DNA from: Nocardioides marinus
Lineage (GTDB): Bacteria > Pseudomonadota > Alphaproteobacteria > Rhodobacterales > Rhodobacteraceae
Assembly: GCA_019801415.1 (NCBI GenBank)
Contig: JAHVJD010000004.1
Location: 248,001-312,000 of the forward strand
Length of the DNA: 64,000 bases
Reading direction: 5' to 3'
In this document: in pieces, positions 16,893-25,635 of the stretch
How the letters are laid out: every line of letters starts with the position of its first letter
Numbering within the stretch: position 1 is the stretch's first letter
Program-made: the position numbers and the translations under genes
The notes under the pieces: model-generated
What the model was told of the DNA's origin: nothing
The model's input: only the letters and a program-made list of their open reading frames with translations
The model's database searches: none

Positions 16893-17579
16893 TCAGCCCC
16901 GCGCCAGATCGGGGATCGTGGTCAGGTCGCTCAGCTCATGCGCCGGTTTCCACGGCATCCGGTCGACCGGCTCACCGGCGCGGTTCACCCAGGCGGTGAC
17001 AAAGCCATAACCGGAGGCTCCTGCCGCATCCCAGCCGTTGGAGGAGACGAACAGCACCTCCTCCCGCGCGCAGCCAAAGCGTTTTCCGACCAGGTCATAG
17101 ACGCGGGCGTCGGGCTTGAAGATGCCGACGCTTTCGACCGACAGCACGTCATCCAGCACCTCTGCCAGCCCCGCCGACTGCACCGCCCCGTCCAGCATCG
17201 CGGGCGAGCCGTTGGACAGGATCGCGGTGTTCAGCCCGGCGTCCTTCAGCGCGCGCAGCATGGCGGGTACCTCGGGGTAGGCCTGCAACTGCCAGTAAAG
17301 ATCCAGCAGCCGCTGGCGCAGGGCTGGGTCGCCGTCCAGGCCGGTGGCCTCCAGCGCCCAGTCGAGCCCGTCCTGCGTCACCTCCCAGAAATCGGTATGG
17401 GCATCGGTGATCGCCCGCAGCCAGGTGTATTGCAGCTGCTTCAGCCGCCAGTGCTGCGCCAGCTCGGCCCAGCGGTCCTGCAGCCGGGAAAACTCCGGTT
17501 CTGCCGCGGCCTGACGGGCGGCGGCGCTGACGTCGAACAGGGTTCCGTAGGCGTCAAAGATGCAGGTTGTGATCGGCAT
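16893..17579 (-). CDS. Haloacid dehalogenase type II
   Basis: 228 residues of the HAD superfamily, (S)-2-haloacid dehalogenase type. The nucleophile Asp is in FDAYGTLFD, followed by LSNGSPAM (Ser/Asn), KPDARVYD (Lys) and SSNGWDAAGA (second Asn-Asp pair), all of which match L-2-haloacid dehalogenases that convert 2-haloalkanoates to 2-hydroxy acids. Start ATG 17579 gives the usual N-terminus MPITTCIFDAYGT. It is first of a unit with a hydrolase and a dehydratase. A general HAD phosphatase role cannot be excluded, but the SNGW motif favours dehalogenase. Confidence 0.88.
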   Translation of the reverse strand: MPITTCIFDAYGTLFDVSAAARQAAAEPEFSRLQDRWAELAQHWRLKQLQYTWLRAITDAHTDFWEVTQDGLDWALEATGLDGDPALRQRLLDLYWQLQAYPEVPAMLRALKDAGLNTAILSNGSPAMLDGAVQSAGLAEVLDDVLSVESVGIFKPDARVYDLVGKRFGCAREEVLFVSSNGWDAAGASGYGFVTAWVNRAGEPVDRMPWKPAHELSDLTTIPDLARG

Positions 17580-17739
17580 GAAATCCTCCGCTATGGTTGC
17601 CAGCCGGTGGCTCGCGGCGACAGTGGCACGAAGCACGCAACAGGGCAAAGCGGATAATTGTACCGGATACGGGTTTACATCAGGGCCTCAGCCTTTAGGC
17701 TGCGCGGCTTTGACACCCTATACCTGGACAGGAGATCCC

Positions 17740-18168
17740 ATGACCGAGGTCAAGAACGGCGACACAGTGCGCATCCATTACACCGGCAAGCTGACGGACG
17801 GCACCGTCTTTGACAGCTCCGAAGGGCGCGACCCGCTGGAGTTCACCGTTGGCAGCGGTCAGGTGATCGCGGGCATGGACGCCGGTCTGACCGGCATGTC
17901 CGTAGGCGAAAAGAAGACGCTGGAAATCGCCTGCGCCGACGGCTACGGGCCGGTCAACCCCGATGCGCGCCAGGAAATCCCGCGTGAAGGCATCCCGGCG
18001 GATATCCCGCTGGACCTGGGCACCCAGCTGCAGATGCAAAGCCCCGAGGGCCACGTGCTGCCGGTGACCGTGGTCGATGTGACCGAAGAGACGGTGACGC
18101 TGGACGCGAACCACTTCCTGGCCGGCAAGGACCTGGTGTTCGAAGTCGAGCTGGTCTCGGTGAACTGA
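17740..18168 (+). CDS. FKBP-type peptidyl-prolyl isomerase, SlyD-like
   Basis: 142 residues. The FKBP domain is split by an insert-in-flap domain, as in SlyD: VRIHYTGKLTDGTVFDSSEGRDPLEFTVG, GQVIAGMDAGLTGM and a central flap (PDARQEIPREGIPADIPLDLG), returning to DLVFEVELVSV. It lacks the His/Cys-rich metal tail of E. coli SlyD. A clear AGGAG at 17729-17733 supports ATG 17740. It assists cytosolic protein folding. It is monocistronic and divergent from the dehalogenase unit. A GGCGGG/CCCGCC hairpin follows at 18188-18204 without a T-run. Confidence 0.92.
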   Translation: MTEVKNGDTVRIHYTGKLTDGTVFDSSEGRDPLEFTVGSGQVIAGMDAGLTGMSVGEKKTLEIACADGYGPVNPDARQEIPREGIPADIPLDLGTQLQMQSPEGHVLPVTVVDVTEETVTLDANHFLAGKDLVFEVELVSVN

Positions 18169-18321
18169 ACCCTGACGCACGGCGGAAGGCGGGGCGCTCC
18201 CGCCCATTGCGGTGCAATCCCGGGGGATTGCCTCCTCATCGGTTGGGCCCGGCGCCGTCTGCGGCGGCGGGTCTTTTTCTGCTCCCGCATTGCCCGAAAC
18301 CCCGGGGGCGGATTGCCGATA

Positions 18322-18939
18322 TCAGGTGTGCGCGGCCGTCGCCTGGGGCTGTGCCACCAGGGCAGCGATGCCCTCAGCCGCCGTTGCGGCAAAGCGCATC
18401 AGGCTCTCCCGTTCGTTCCCGGCGCGTGCCCGGATGCCCAGCGAGTGCAGGGTTGCGGATGCCAGAGCGGATGCGGCCTCCAGCGACGGCGGATCAGCCT
18501 GCGGCGCGCATCGGGCCAGCAGGCGGTGTAAGAAGCCGTCATTTGAAGCGATCTGTTCAAACAGGCGGGCGCGGATTTCGGGATGCGTCGGGGCCTCTGC
18601 CGCGGCGGTGGTGAAGACCAGGCAGCCGCGGCCTCCTTCCCCATCCAGGTAGATGTCCAGCGCCGTCTCGAACACCTGTGTGAGTGCTGTGTGCGCAGAT
18701 GATGCGCCGCCGGTCACCACCTCCAGCTGCTGCCGGATGCCCGCGGCAAAGTCCTCCATCGCGCCCAGGAACATCTGTTCCTTGCTGCCGAAGGCGGCGT
18801 AGAGGCTGGGCCGCACCAACCCGGTCGCCCGCGCCAGATCATCCAGCGAGGTCGCTGCATAGCCCTTGGTGCGGAAGCAGTCGACGATCGCCGAGCGCAC
18901 CTCCGCTTCGACGAACTTGCGCGGACGACCGCGGCTCAT
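18322..18939 (-). CDS. TetR/AcrR family transcriptional regulator
   Basis: 205 residues. N-terminal TetR helix-turn-helix: SAIVDCFRTKGYAATSLDDLARATGLVRPSLYAAFGSKEQMF, then a TetR_C ligand domain containing GGRGCLVFTTAAEA, a feature of the AcrR/NemR-like subgroup. It overlaps the HD-domain gene upstream by 4 nt (ATGA), so the pair is cotranscribed and the regulator probably controls that enzyme and itself. A dyad overlaps the promoter upstream of the HD gene. Confidence 0.9.
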   Translation of the reverse strand: MSRGRPRKFVEAEVRSAIVDCFRTKGYAATSLDDLARATGLVRPSLYAAFGSKEQMFLGAMEDFAAGIRQQLEVVTGGASSAHTALTQVFETALDIYLDGEGGRGCLVFTTAAAEAPTHPEIRARLFEQIASNDGFLHRLLARCAPQADPPSLEAASALASATLHSLGIRARAGNERESLMRFAATAAEGIAALVAQPQATAAHT

Positions 18940-19568
18940 TCCGGGAAATCCGCTTCGTGCAGCATGTCGCAGAAATGCGGCACCGCAAAACCCGGCACGT
19001 TGCGCTGGGCAATATCAGCGCCAAAATTGTGCAGCGCGGTCATCGGCTTGCGGGCATAGACCCGGCTCAGTGCATCTTCCATGGCCCGTTTGAACCCCAG
19101 CCGCGGATAGGCGTCAAGCACCTGCTCCATCACCTCGGGCGTGACCTGGCTGTGCGGCAGCACGCCCACATCCATGGCGGCGCCGATCTGCACCAGCGCC
19201 GCCTCGGGTGATTTCTTCTGCGGGATCGAGAAGGTGGTGTGCAGCGCAATCGCGTCCCAGACACGGTCGATGCGGGACTGTTCGACGTTCTGGCGTGCAA
19301 GGAAGGCCGCCGCGGCCTCGGCACCGTCGATCTCGAAGCGGTCGTCGCCCTGGTAGGTCTCTGTCAGTCCGAGGTCATGCAGCATGGCGGCCACATAAAA
19401 CAGCTCCGGGTCGTATTGCATCTGCGATTGCCGCGCTGCCAGCGCGCCGAAAGCATAGGTGCGGCAGACGTGGTTGTAGAGAAACGGCCGACTAGCCATG
19501 CGCGCCATCTCGGCGGCGGCGGTGCAAAGCGCGGTATCGGGAATGCAAATGTGGTCGCTGAGGCCCAT
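18936..19568 (-). CDS. HD-domain hydrolase (cyanamide hydratase-like)
   Basis: 210 residues with an HD metal-phosphohydrolase core: a metal His in NHVCRTYAFG, then FYVAAMLHDLGLTE (HD motif), a third His in IALHTT and an Asp in AAMDVG. The arrangement resembles the cyanamide-hydratase / HDIG-like small HD proteins of alphaproteobacteria and fungi (Ddi2/Ddi3). It is first in a two-gene unit with a TetR regulator, which suggests induction by a small toxic molecule. Cyanamide, isonitrile or nucleotide substrates are all conceivable. Confidence 0.8.
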   Translation of the reverse strand: MGLSDHICIPDTALCTAAAEMARMASRPFLYNHVCRTYAFGALAARQSQMQYDPELFYVAAMLHDLGLTETYQGDDRFEIDGAEAAAAFLARQNVEQSRIDRVWDAIALHTTFSIPQKKSPEAALVQIGAAMDVGVLPHSQVTPEVMEQVLDAYPRLGFKRAMEDALSRVYARKPMTALHNFGADIAQRNVPGFAVPHFCDMLHEADFPE

Positions 19569-19597
19569 GTCTAAATCCTGTTGAGGTGGCTTTCGGG

Positions 19598-19625
19598 TAT
19601 TTATATGCGATTCGGTACATAAATA
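19598..19625 (-). promoter_or_regulatory. Candidate TetR operator / promoter of HD-TetR unit
   Basis: An inverted repeat TATTTAT (19598-19604) and ATAAATA (19619-19625) with a 14-nt spacer lies about 30 nt upstream of the HD gene. On the minus strand it contains TATAAA, a likely -10. This is the expected place for autoregulation by the TetR protein encoded in the same unit. Confidence 0.4.
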
Positions 19626-19664
19626 AAAGCACCCCCTGGGCCGGGGCAGTGGCGGGCAAAAGAA

Positions 19665-19686
19665 AAGGCGCCCCGAAGGGCGCCTT
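19665..19686 (-). terminator. Rho-independent terminator of the fab cluster
   Basis: On the minus strand a 9-bp stem AAGGCGCCC/GGGCGCCTT closes on a stable TTCG tetraloop and is followed by TTCTTTT. It lies 29 nt after the fabI stop. Confidence 0.9.
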
Positions 19687-19714
19687 GTCAGAATTGGCTA
19701 TTGAAGACCGTGCT

Positions 19715-20506
19715 TTACAGGTGGTCCTGTTGCGGCATCCCCAGCACGTGGAAACCGCCGTCCACGCGGATGATCTCACCGGTCGTGTAGGCGCCCGCAT
19801 CCGAGGCCAGGTAGACCGCGGTGCCGCCCACCGCCTCCAGCGTCGCGTTGGAGCGCAGCGGCGCGTTCTGCTCGGTGTGCTTGTAGGTCTTGCGCGCGCC
19901 GCCGATGGCTGCGCCCGCCAGCGTCTTCATCGGGCCGGGGGAGATCGCGTTCACCCGGATGCCGTCGGGGCCGAGGTCGTTGGCCAGATAGCGGGTGGCA
20001 CTTTCCAGCGCGGCCTTGGCTACGCCCATGACGTTGTAGTTCGGGGTGACCCGGTTGGAGCCGCCATAGGTCAGCGTCAGCAGGGTGCCGCCGTTTTCCT
20101 GCATCATCGGATAGGCGCGCCGCGCCACCTCGATGAAGGAATAGGCGGAGATATCCATCGAGTTCTTGAAGTTGGCCCGGCTGGTGTTGATGAAACGGCC
20201 GGTCAGCTCGGTCTTGTCGGAATAGGCGATGGCGTGGACCAGGAAGTCGATCGTCGGCCAGCGGGCGCTCAGCTGGTCGAACGCCACATCAAGAGAGGCA
20301 TCATCGGTCACGTCCACATCGACCATAAAGTCGGACCCGACGCTGGCGGCCAGTGGCTCCAGGCGTTTGCCAAAGGCCTCGCCCTGGTAGGTAAACGCCA
20401 GTTCGGCGCCGGCATCGGCCATCGCCTTGGCAATGCCCCAGGCGATGGAACGCTCGTTGGCCACACCCATGATCAGGCCGCGTTTGCCGCTCAGCTGTCC
20501 AGCCAT
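19715..20506 (-). CDS. fabI: Enoyl-ACP reductase (NADH)
   Basis: 263 residues of the short-chain dehydrogenase fold, FabI type: GVANERSIAWGIAKA (cofactor loop), the Tyr-X6-Lys catalytic pair in NYNVMGVAK, and the Pro-rich substrate loop SPGPMKTLAGAAIG. It reduces enoyl-ACP in the last step of each fatty-acid elongation cycle. It follows fabB by 6 nt in the fabA-fabB-fabI order that is standard in Rhodobacteraceae, and a strong terminator ends the unit. Confidence 0.96.
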   Translation of the reverse strand: MAGQLSGKRGLIMGVANERSIAWGIAKAMADAGAELAFTYQGEAFGKRLEPLAASVGSDFMVDVDVTDDASLDVAFDQLSARWPTIDFLVHAIAYSDKTELTGRFINTSRANFKNSMDISAYSFIEVARRAYPMMQENGGTLLTLTYGGSNRVTPNYNVMGVAKAALESATRYLANDLGPDGIRVNAISPGPMKTLAGAAIGGARKTYKHTEQNAPLRSNATLEAVGGTAVYLASDAGAYTTGEIIRVDGGFHVLGMPQQDHL

Positions 20507-20512
20507 TTTCTG

Positions 20513-21742
20513 TTATCCTTTGTACTTGCTCAGGACCATGGAGCCATTGGTGCCGCCAAAGCCGAAGCTGTTGGTCATCACCGAATCCAGACCGGCGTTT
20601 TCCACCAGATCGGTGGCGATCTCGCCCGGCAGGATGCCATCGGCGAGGGTGTCGACATTGATCGACGGGGTGATGAAATCCTTGTCCAGCATCAGCAGGC
20701 AGAAGATCGCCTCCAGCGCGCCGGCCGCCCCCTGCGCGTGGCCGGTCATCGACTTGGTCGAGGAGATCGGCGGCACCTTGCCTTCGCCGAAGACGCGGCG
20801 GGCGGCTTCGACCTCACCCACGTCGCCCACCGGCGTCGAGGTGCCATGCGCGTTGATGTAATCCACCTTGCGGCCTTCGGGCAGGGTCTGCAGCGCCAGG
20901 CGCATCGCGCGCTCGCCGCCTTCGCCCGAGGGGGCCACCATGTCATGCCCGTCGGAAGTCGCCGCAAAGCCGGTTACCTCGGCGTAGATCTTGGCGCCGC
21001 GCGCCAGCGCGTGCTCCAGCTCCTCCAGCACCACGATGCCGCCGCCGCCGGAGATCACGAAACCGTCGCGGTCCTGGTCAAAGGCGCGGGAGGCCTTCTC
21101 CGGCGTGTCGTTGTATTTCGAGGACATCGCGCCCATGGCGTCGAACAGGCAGGACAGGGTCCAGTCCAGCTCCTCGCCGCCGCCGGCGAACATCACGTCC
21201 TGCTTGCCCATCATGATCTGCTCGGCGGCGTTGCCGATGCAGTGCAGCGAGGTCGAGCAGGCCGAGGTGATCGAGTAGTTGATGCCCTTGATCTTGAAGG
21301 CGGTCGCAAGGTTCGCCGAGATCGTCGAGGACATGCACTTGGGCACCGCGAAGGGGCCGATGCGCTTGGTGGCGCCGGATTTCAGCACCGTCTGATGTGC
21401 CGTGAACATGGCCGAGGTCGACGGCCCGCCCGAGCCTGCAACCAGGCCGGTGCGCTCGTTCACGACCTGGGATTCGTCCAGGCCAGCATCGGCAATCGCC
21501 TGTTGCATGGCGATATGGGCATAGGCGGCCCCAGCCCCCATGAAGCGCAGGGTGCGCTTGTCCACATGCTCGGCCACGTCGATCTTCAGCGTGCCCGCCA
21601 CCTGGCTGCGAAAGCCATGTTCCGCCATTTCGGGGCTGGCAACGATGCCGGATTTGCCCGCTTTCAGCGAGGCGGTGACTTCTTCGGCATTGTTCCCGAT
21701 GGAGGAGACGATCCCCAATCCGGTGACGACGACGCGGCGCAT
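20513..21742 (-). CDS. fabB: Beta-ketoacyl-ACP synthase I
   Basis: 409 residues, thiolase fold. The nucleophile Cys 162 is in [12 protein letters not shown], and the two catalytic His in [12 protein letters not shown] and SMTGHAQGA. This is the FabB/FabF family. The position immediately after fabA indicates FabB, which extends the cis-3-decenoyl intermediate for unsaturated fatty acid synthesis. The length is usual. Confidence 0.95.
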   Translation of the reverse strand: MRRVVVTGLGIVSSIGNNAEEVTASLKAGKSGIVASPEMAEHGFRSQVAGTLKIDVAEHVDKRTLRFMGAGAAYAHIAMQQAIADAGLDESQVVNERTGLVAGSGGPSTSAMFTAHQTVLKSGATKRIGPFAVPKCMSSTISANLATAFKIKGINYSITSACSTSLHCIGNAAEQIMMGKQDVMFAGGGEELDWTLSCLFDAMGAMSSKYNDTPEKASRAFDQDRDGFVISGGGGIVVLEELEHALARGAKIYAEVTGFAATSDGHDMVAPSGEGGERAMRLALQTLPEGRKVDYINAHGTSTPVGDVGEVEAARRVFGEGKVPPISSTKSMTGHAQGAAGALEAIFCLLMLDKDFITPSINVDTLADGILPGEIATDLVENAGLDSVMTNSFGFGGTNGSMVLSKYKG

Positions 21743-21787
21743 TAGCGTACTCCTGTTTCTGTGCGGTTGGTCTCGTGCGAAAGCGGC

Positions 21788-22297
21788 TCAGCTTTCGGAC
21801 AGGGCCACCTTCATGTCCTTGACCTGATAGATCACTTCACCATCCGCTTCGACGATGCCATCGGCAACGCCCATGGTCAGGCGGCGGGTCTGCACGGCCT
21901 TGGTGAAGTTGATGCGATAGGTCAGCATCTTGCGGTCCGGGCGTACCATTCCGGTCAGCTTGACCTCACCCACACCCAGCGCATAGCCGCGGCCTTTCCA
22001 GCCGCGCCAGCCCAGGTTGAAACCGGTCAGCTGCCACAGCCCGTCAAGGCCCAGGCAGCCCGGCATGATCGGATTGCCGGGGAAGTGGCAGTCAAAGAAC
22101 CACAGGTCCGGGGTGATGTCGAATTCGGCGACCACGTGGCCCTTGCCGTGCTCGCCGCCGTCACCGGAAATCTCGGTGATACGGTCCATCATCAGCATCG
22201 GCGGGGCCGGCAGCTGGGCGTTGCCCGGCCCGAACAGCTCTCCCCGTGCGCATTTCAGCAAATCTTCCTTGTCAAAACTGCTGGGGTAATCGGCCAT
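21788..22297 (-). CDS. fabA: 3-hydroxydecanoyl-ACP dehydratase/isomerase
   Basis: 169 residues, hot-dog fold. The active His is in [12 protein letters not shown] and the Asp in [10 protein letters not shown], which are FabA-specific. FabA dehydrates 3-hydroxydecanoyl-ACP and isomerises the trans-2 to cis-3 double bond, the branch point for unsaturated fatty acids. It is the first gene of the leftward fabA-fabB-fabI unit, and it is divergent from irr. Confidence 0.96.
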   Translation of the reverse strand: MADYPSSFDKEDLLKCARGELFGPGNAQLPAPPMLMMDRITEISGDGGEHGKGHVVAEFDITPDLWFFDCHFPGNPIMPGCLGLDGLWQLTGFNLGWRGWKGRGYALGVGEVKLTGMVRPDRKMLTYRINFTKAVQTRRLTMGVADGIVEADGEVIYQVKDMKVALSES

Positions 22298-22438
22298 TCG
22301 GATCTGTCTCCCGCCATTTGGGTCTGGTATTTATATCTGGCCCCCTGTAGCACCCGGCCTCAGGGTCCTGCAAGAGGACGCTGGGTCACTTCCTGCGCTC
22401 AATCTGCCACAGACGGGCGGGAAAACGACGCGGAACTG

Positions 22439-22484
22439 CAAATGAATTTCATTTGAAATACCCCCGAAGGTGCTCCTATATATA
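22439..22484 (+). promoter_or_regulatory. irr promoter with Fur-family operator
   Basis: A perfect 17-bp palindrome CAAATGAA-T-TTCATTTG (22439-22455) has the 8-1-8 geometry of Fur-family boxes. It overlaps a -35-like TTGAAA (22453-22458), which is followed after 18 nt by TATATA (22477-22482). The transcript would start shortly before the irr ATG. This fits repression by Irr itself or by another Fur-family protein; the core resembles Fur boxes more than the published ICE/Irr box. Confidence 0.6.
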
Positions 22485-22513
22485 CGGTCAGCAACGCGAT
22501 GCAGGAACTGCTC

Positions 22514-22930
22514 ATGACGCCAAACAGCGAAGAAGTGGCCACACGCTGGCTGACCAATGCCGGTCTGCGCCCGACCCGGCAGCGGGTGGCGCTGGCCGAA
22601 TTGCTGGTGGGGGACGGCAAGCACCGCCACATCACCGCCGAGAGCCTGTTTGAAAGCGCCCGCAAGAAGGGCGCGGCAGTGTCTCTGGCCACCGTCTACA
22701 ATACCCTGCGCGCCTTCTGCGATGCCGGGGTGTTGCAGGAAATCCCGCTGGACGGTTCCAAAAGCTACTTTGACACCAATACCCACGACCACCCTCATTT
22801 CTTCTGGGAGGACGAAGGCCGCGTCAGCGACGCGCCCGCCCAGGACCTCGTGATCAAGAAACTGCCGGAAGCGCCCGAGGGGATGGAGATCGCCTCAGTC
22901 GACGTGGTGATCCGGCTGCGCAAGGTCTGA
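22514..22930 (+). CDS. irr: Iron response regulator Irr (Fur family)
   Basis: 138 residues of the Fur family: an N-terminal winged helix (RPTRQRVALAELLV, LATVYNTLRAFCDAGVLQEI) and the short C-terminal domain with the His-rich HDHPHFFWEDEGR that marks alphaproteobacterial Irr. Irr represses or activates iron and haem genes according to haem status. ATG 22514 is preferred since AGGA lies 7 nt before it; ATG 22499 is in frame but has no ribosome site. Irr next to fabA is a conserved arrangement in this family of bacteria. Its 3' end overlaps the convergent LysR gene by 36 nt. Confidence 0.92.
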   Translation: MTPNSEEVATRWLTNAGLRPTRQRVALAELLVGDGKHRHITAESLFESARKKGAAVSLATVYNTLRAFCDAGVLQEIPLDGSKSYFDTNTHDHPHFFWEDEGRVSDAPAQDLVIKKLPEAPEGMEIASVDVVIRLRKV

Positions 22931-23827
22931 GCGGTCGCGGCGCAGAGCGCGCAGAAGCACCGCATGCGCCCGGGCGGATGTCGAGGTTTCGGGCTGTGAC
23001 GCATGGCTGGCCAGAATCACCGGCTCCTGTGCCTGCCGATCGCGGATCGGCACCGCATGAAGCGGTCTTCCGTCATAGCTGATGTTGCCCGGCGGCAGGC
23101 TGTAGCTGATGCCGACACCTTCGCCATTGGCGGCGAGGCTACGCAGCAACTCCAGCGAGCCCGCCCGATGCGCAATGCGTGGCACCAGCCCCTGCGCCCT
23201 GAACAGCCCCAGCATATGCTGCACCGACAGCCCCTCCTGTGACAGCACCAGCGGCTGGTCTGCCAGCTCCGCCAGCGTCAGGCTCTGGCGCTGTGCCAGC
23301 GGATGCTGCGGCGGCACCAGCACATGCGGCGCCAGCCGGTCCAGCTCGCTGCGGCTGAAACTGGCGTCCAGCCCAAGGTCATAGGTGATCGCCAGATCCG
23401 CCTCGCCCGCACTCAGAGCCGCGATCAGCGGCTGGAAGGCGCAGCTGTGGTGGCGGATCTCCACTTCCGGTAGCGCCTGGCGCAGCGCTTTCAGCGCCGG
23501 GGCCAGCAAAAACGGCGCCAGATCCGCAAAACACAGCAGCGTCAGCCGCTGCGGGGCCGAGGTGGCGGCGCCGGGATCTTCCAGCTGCGCGGCCTGCTCC
23601 AGCAGCTGTTCGGCGCGATCGGCAAACTGCCGTCCCTGCGGCGTCAGCGCCAGCGCCGCGCCGCGGCGGCGCAGGAACAGCTGATGGCCCAGATGCGCCT
23701 CGATCCGGGCCAGCGCCGCCGACAGCGCAGGCTGACTCACATGCAGCGCTTCGGCCGCCGCAGACAGGCTGCCATGGCGGGCGACCGCACAAACATATTC
23801 GTAGTGGCGCAGGGTAAGGTATAACAT
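22895..23827 (-). CDS. LysR family transcriptional regulator
   Basis: 310 residues. N-terminal LysR helix-turn-helix (HYEYVCAVARHGSLSAAAEALHVSQPALSAALARIEAHLG) followed by a periplasmic-binding-protein-like effector domain. It is divergent from a phytanoyl-CoA-dioxygenase-family gene 100 nt away, its likely target. A 10-bp palindrome AAGGTACCTT (23835-23844) lies just upstream of its start. Its C-terminus overlaps the end of irr by 36 nt on the opposite strand. Confidence 0.93.
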   Translation of the reverse strand: MLYLTLRHYEYVCAVARHGSLSAAAEALHVSQPALSAALARIEAHLGHQLFLRRRGAALALTPQGRQFADRAEQLLEQAAQLEDPGAATSAPQRLTLLCFADLAPFLLAPALKALRQALPEVEIRHHSCAFQPLIAALSAGEADLAITYDLGLDASFSRSELDRLAPHVLVPPQHPLAQRQSLTLAELADQPLVLSQEGLSVQHMLGLFRAQGLVPRIAHRAGSLELLRSLAANGEGVGISYSLPPGNISYDGRPLHAVPIRDRQAQEPVILASHASQPETSTSARAHAVLLRALRRDRSDLAQPDHHVD

Positions 23828-23926
23828 GGATCGAAAGGTACCTTAGGCAGATATGATTTGAAACTATGCCAGTCCGCGCGGCAGATAAAGGCATCACGAA
23901 TAGCGATACCAACAGCGGAGACAGCC

Positions 23927-24724
23927 ATGGTCCACCCCCTCATCACCCCGGAACACGTCCAACGCTACCAGCGCGACGGCGTCGTGCTAATCCGCGGATT
24001 GTTCGCCGAACAGGTTGAGCTTCTGCGCGCCGGCGTGGGTGCCAACATGGACGATCCCGGCCCCTATGCCTCGAACAACGAAAAGGCGGGGCAGACCGGC
24101 CGTTTCTTTGACGACTACTGCAACTGGACCCGGATCCCGCAGTTCCAGCAGGCGATCGAGCAGTCCCCGGTGGCCGAGGTCGCAGCCGACCTGATGCAAT
24201 CGTCAACGGTGCAGATGTTCCACGACCACGTGCTGGTCAAGGAACCGGGCACCTCGATGGCAACCCCCTGGCATCAGGACGGGCCCTATTACTTCGTCGA
24301 GGGCCAGCAGACGGTCAGCTTCTGGTCCCCGCTGGACCCGGTCAAAGAGGCCACCCTGCGCTGCGTCGCGGGCTCCCACAAATGGGAAAAGGAGGTGCTG
24401 CCGACCCGCTGGGTGTCCGAGGCGGACTTCTTCCCGGACGAGGGCCAGTACATGGCGGTGCCGGACCCGGATGCCGAGGGCATGACGGTGCTGGAATACG
24501 AAATGGAGCCGGGCGATGCGGTGGCCTTCAACTACCGCACCCTGCACGGCTCGCGCGGCAACACCAGCACCAGCCGCCGCCGGGCGTTCTCACTGCGGCT
24601 GGTGGGCGATGATGCGCGCTACGTCGAGCGCCCGGGCCCGACCTCGCCGCCGTTTCCCGGCCACGACATGCAGCCCGGCCAGCGCCTGCGCGAGGATTGG
24701 TTCCCGGTTCTCTTGCAGCGGTAA
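23927..24724 (+). CDS. Phytanoyl-CoA dioxygenase (PhyH) family protein
   Basis: 265 residues, Fe(II)/2-oxoglutarate dioxygenase of the PhyH family. The iron facial triad is visible as HQD in TPWHQDGPYYF and the His of TLHGSRGN, and the 2-oxoglutarate Arg is in RRRAFSLRL. The start ATG 23927 gives MVHPLITPEHVQRYQRDGVVLIRGLF, a normal N-terminus. The substrate is unknown; relatives hydroxylate small amino acids, ectoine or phosphonates. It is controlled presumably by the divergent LysR. Confidence 0.9.
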   Translation: MVHPLITPEHVQRYQRDGVVLIRGLFAEQVELLRAGVGANMDDPGPYASNNEKAGQTGRFFDDYCNWTRIPQFQQAIEQSPVAEVAADLMQSSTVQMFHDHVLVKEPGTSMATPWHQDGPYYFVEGQQTVSFWSPLDPVKEATLRCVAGSHKWEKEVLPTRWVSEADFFPDEGQYMAVPDPDAEGMTVLEYEMEPGDAVAFNYRTLHGSRGNTSTSRRRAFSLRLVGDDARYVERPGPTSPPFPGHDMQPGQRLREDWFPVLLQR

Positions 24725-24743
24725 CTACCCTGACCGCGAAGGG

Positions 24744-24765
24744 GAGGGGGCGTTGCCGCCCCCTC
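24744..24765. terminator. Hairpin between convergent PhyH and tonB
   Basis: A 9-bp stem GAGGGGGCG/CGCCCCCTC with a TTGC loop lies between the two convergent stops. No T-run follows on either strand, so termination strength is uncertain. Confidence 0.5.
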
Positions 24766-24804
24766 TCGGACCCTTGGGTGTGGATGGCAGCGGCGCGTCG
24801 GGCT

Positions 24805-25635
24805 TCACCTGACAAACTGGATCGGCAGGGTAAAGCTCATCTGTGTCAGGCGCAGCTTCTTTGGGGCCGCAGGGAAGCGTCCGGCACTTCGCACGGCCGC
24901 CAGTGCCGCCTGGTCCAGCGTCGCATTGCCCGAGGAACGGACGATGCGGCTGTTCAGCAGCTGGCCGTTGCGGGCCACGGTGAGGTCCACCAGCACCGTG
25001 CCGGCCCCCTTGCCGCGCGGCGTGCGACGCGCCACGCGGGCACGGATCTTGGCACCCCAGACATGTTGCAGCTTGGTCTGGCGTCCCGCGTCTGCCGTGG
25101 CCGCCTGCGCCCCGCCCGCCTGTCCGGCATGGGCCCCGCCGCCTGAACCGGCAGACTTTTGCTCGGCCCGCCCGGCGGAGGTCTGCGCGGCCGGTTGGCC
25201 CTTTGGCTGCGGCCTGGGCGCAGGTTTGGGGCGCGGTTGCGGCTTTGGTTCGGGTTTGGGCTCGGGCTTGGGTGGCGGAGGAGGCGGGGGCGGCGCGGTG
25301 TCCGCCTGCGGTGCTTCCGCCCGTTGCGGCTCGCTCAGGGCGATGAGCGCTGCGGCGCGCGGCGTCCGGGCCAGATCGAATTGCGGCAGTGCGGGCGATT
25401 GCGGCTGCTGCAGCGGCTCGGCCATCTCGGTTTCGAGCGTCGCTTGGGTCTCGGGCGGGCGTTCCCAGGCGTCCACCATTTTGGCAATCGTCTCCGGCGC
25501 CGCCTGGATCGAGACCATGGCCTCGCCACCTGAGCCGCTGGAGGCGGCACCGCTCTCGGGGGCGCTGCTGAACAGCGTGATGTGAATCACCCCCGCAATG
25601 GCGGCAAAGATGATGGGTTCGACGATTCGTTTCAT
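24805..25635 (-). CDS. tonB: Energy transducer TonB
   Basis: 276 residues: one N-terminal membrane helix, a long periplasmic linker with a poly-Pro stretch and Pro-Lys/Pro-Glu repeats (about residues 115-150), and a C-terminal TonB domain with GTVLVDLTVARNGQLLNSRIVRSSG and LDQAALAAVRSAGRFP. It carries proton-motive-force energy from ExbB/ExbD to outer-membrane receptors. Start ATG 25635 overlaps the exbD stop by 4 nt. It is last in a leftward iron-uptake unit. Confidence 0.93.
   Translation of the reverse strand: MKRIVEPIIFAAIAGVIHITLFSSAPESGAASSGSGGEAMVSIQAAPETIAKMVDAWERPPETQATLETEMAEPLQQPQSPALPQFDLARTPRAAALIALSEPQRAEAPQADTAPPPPPPPPKPEPKPEPKPQPRPKPAPRPQPKGQPAAQTSAGRAEQKSAGSGGGAHAGQAGGAQAATADAGRQTKLQHVWGAKIRARVARRTPRGKGAGTVLVDLTVARNGQLLNSRIVRSSGNATLDQAALAAVRSAGRFPAAPKKLRLTQMSFTLPIQFVR

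Noticed and set aside
19586-21745. 719-codon frame opposite fabI and fabB
   Set aside because: Antisense to two essential conserved genes; shadow composition; begins in the fabI terminator region.
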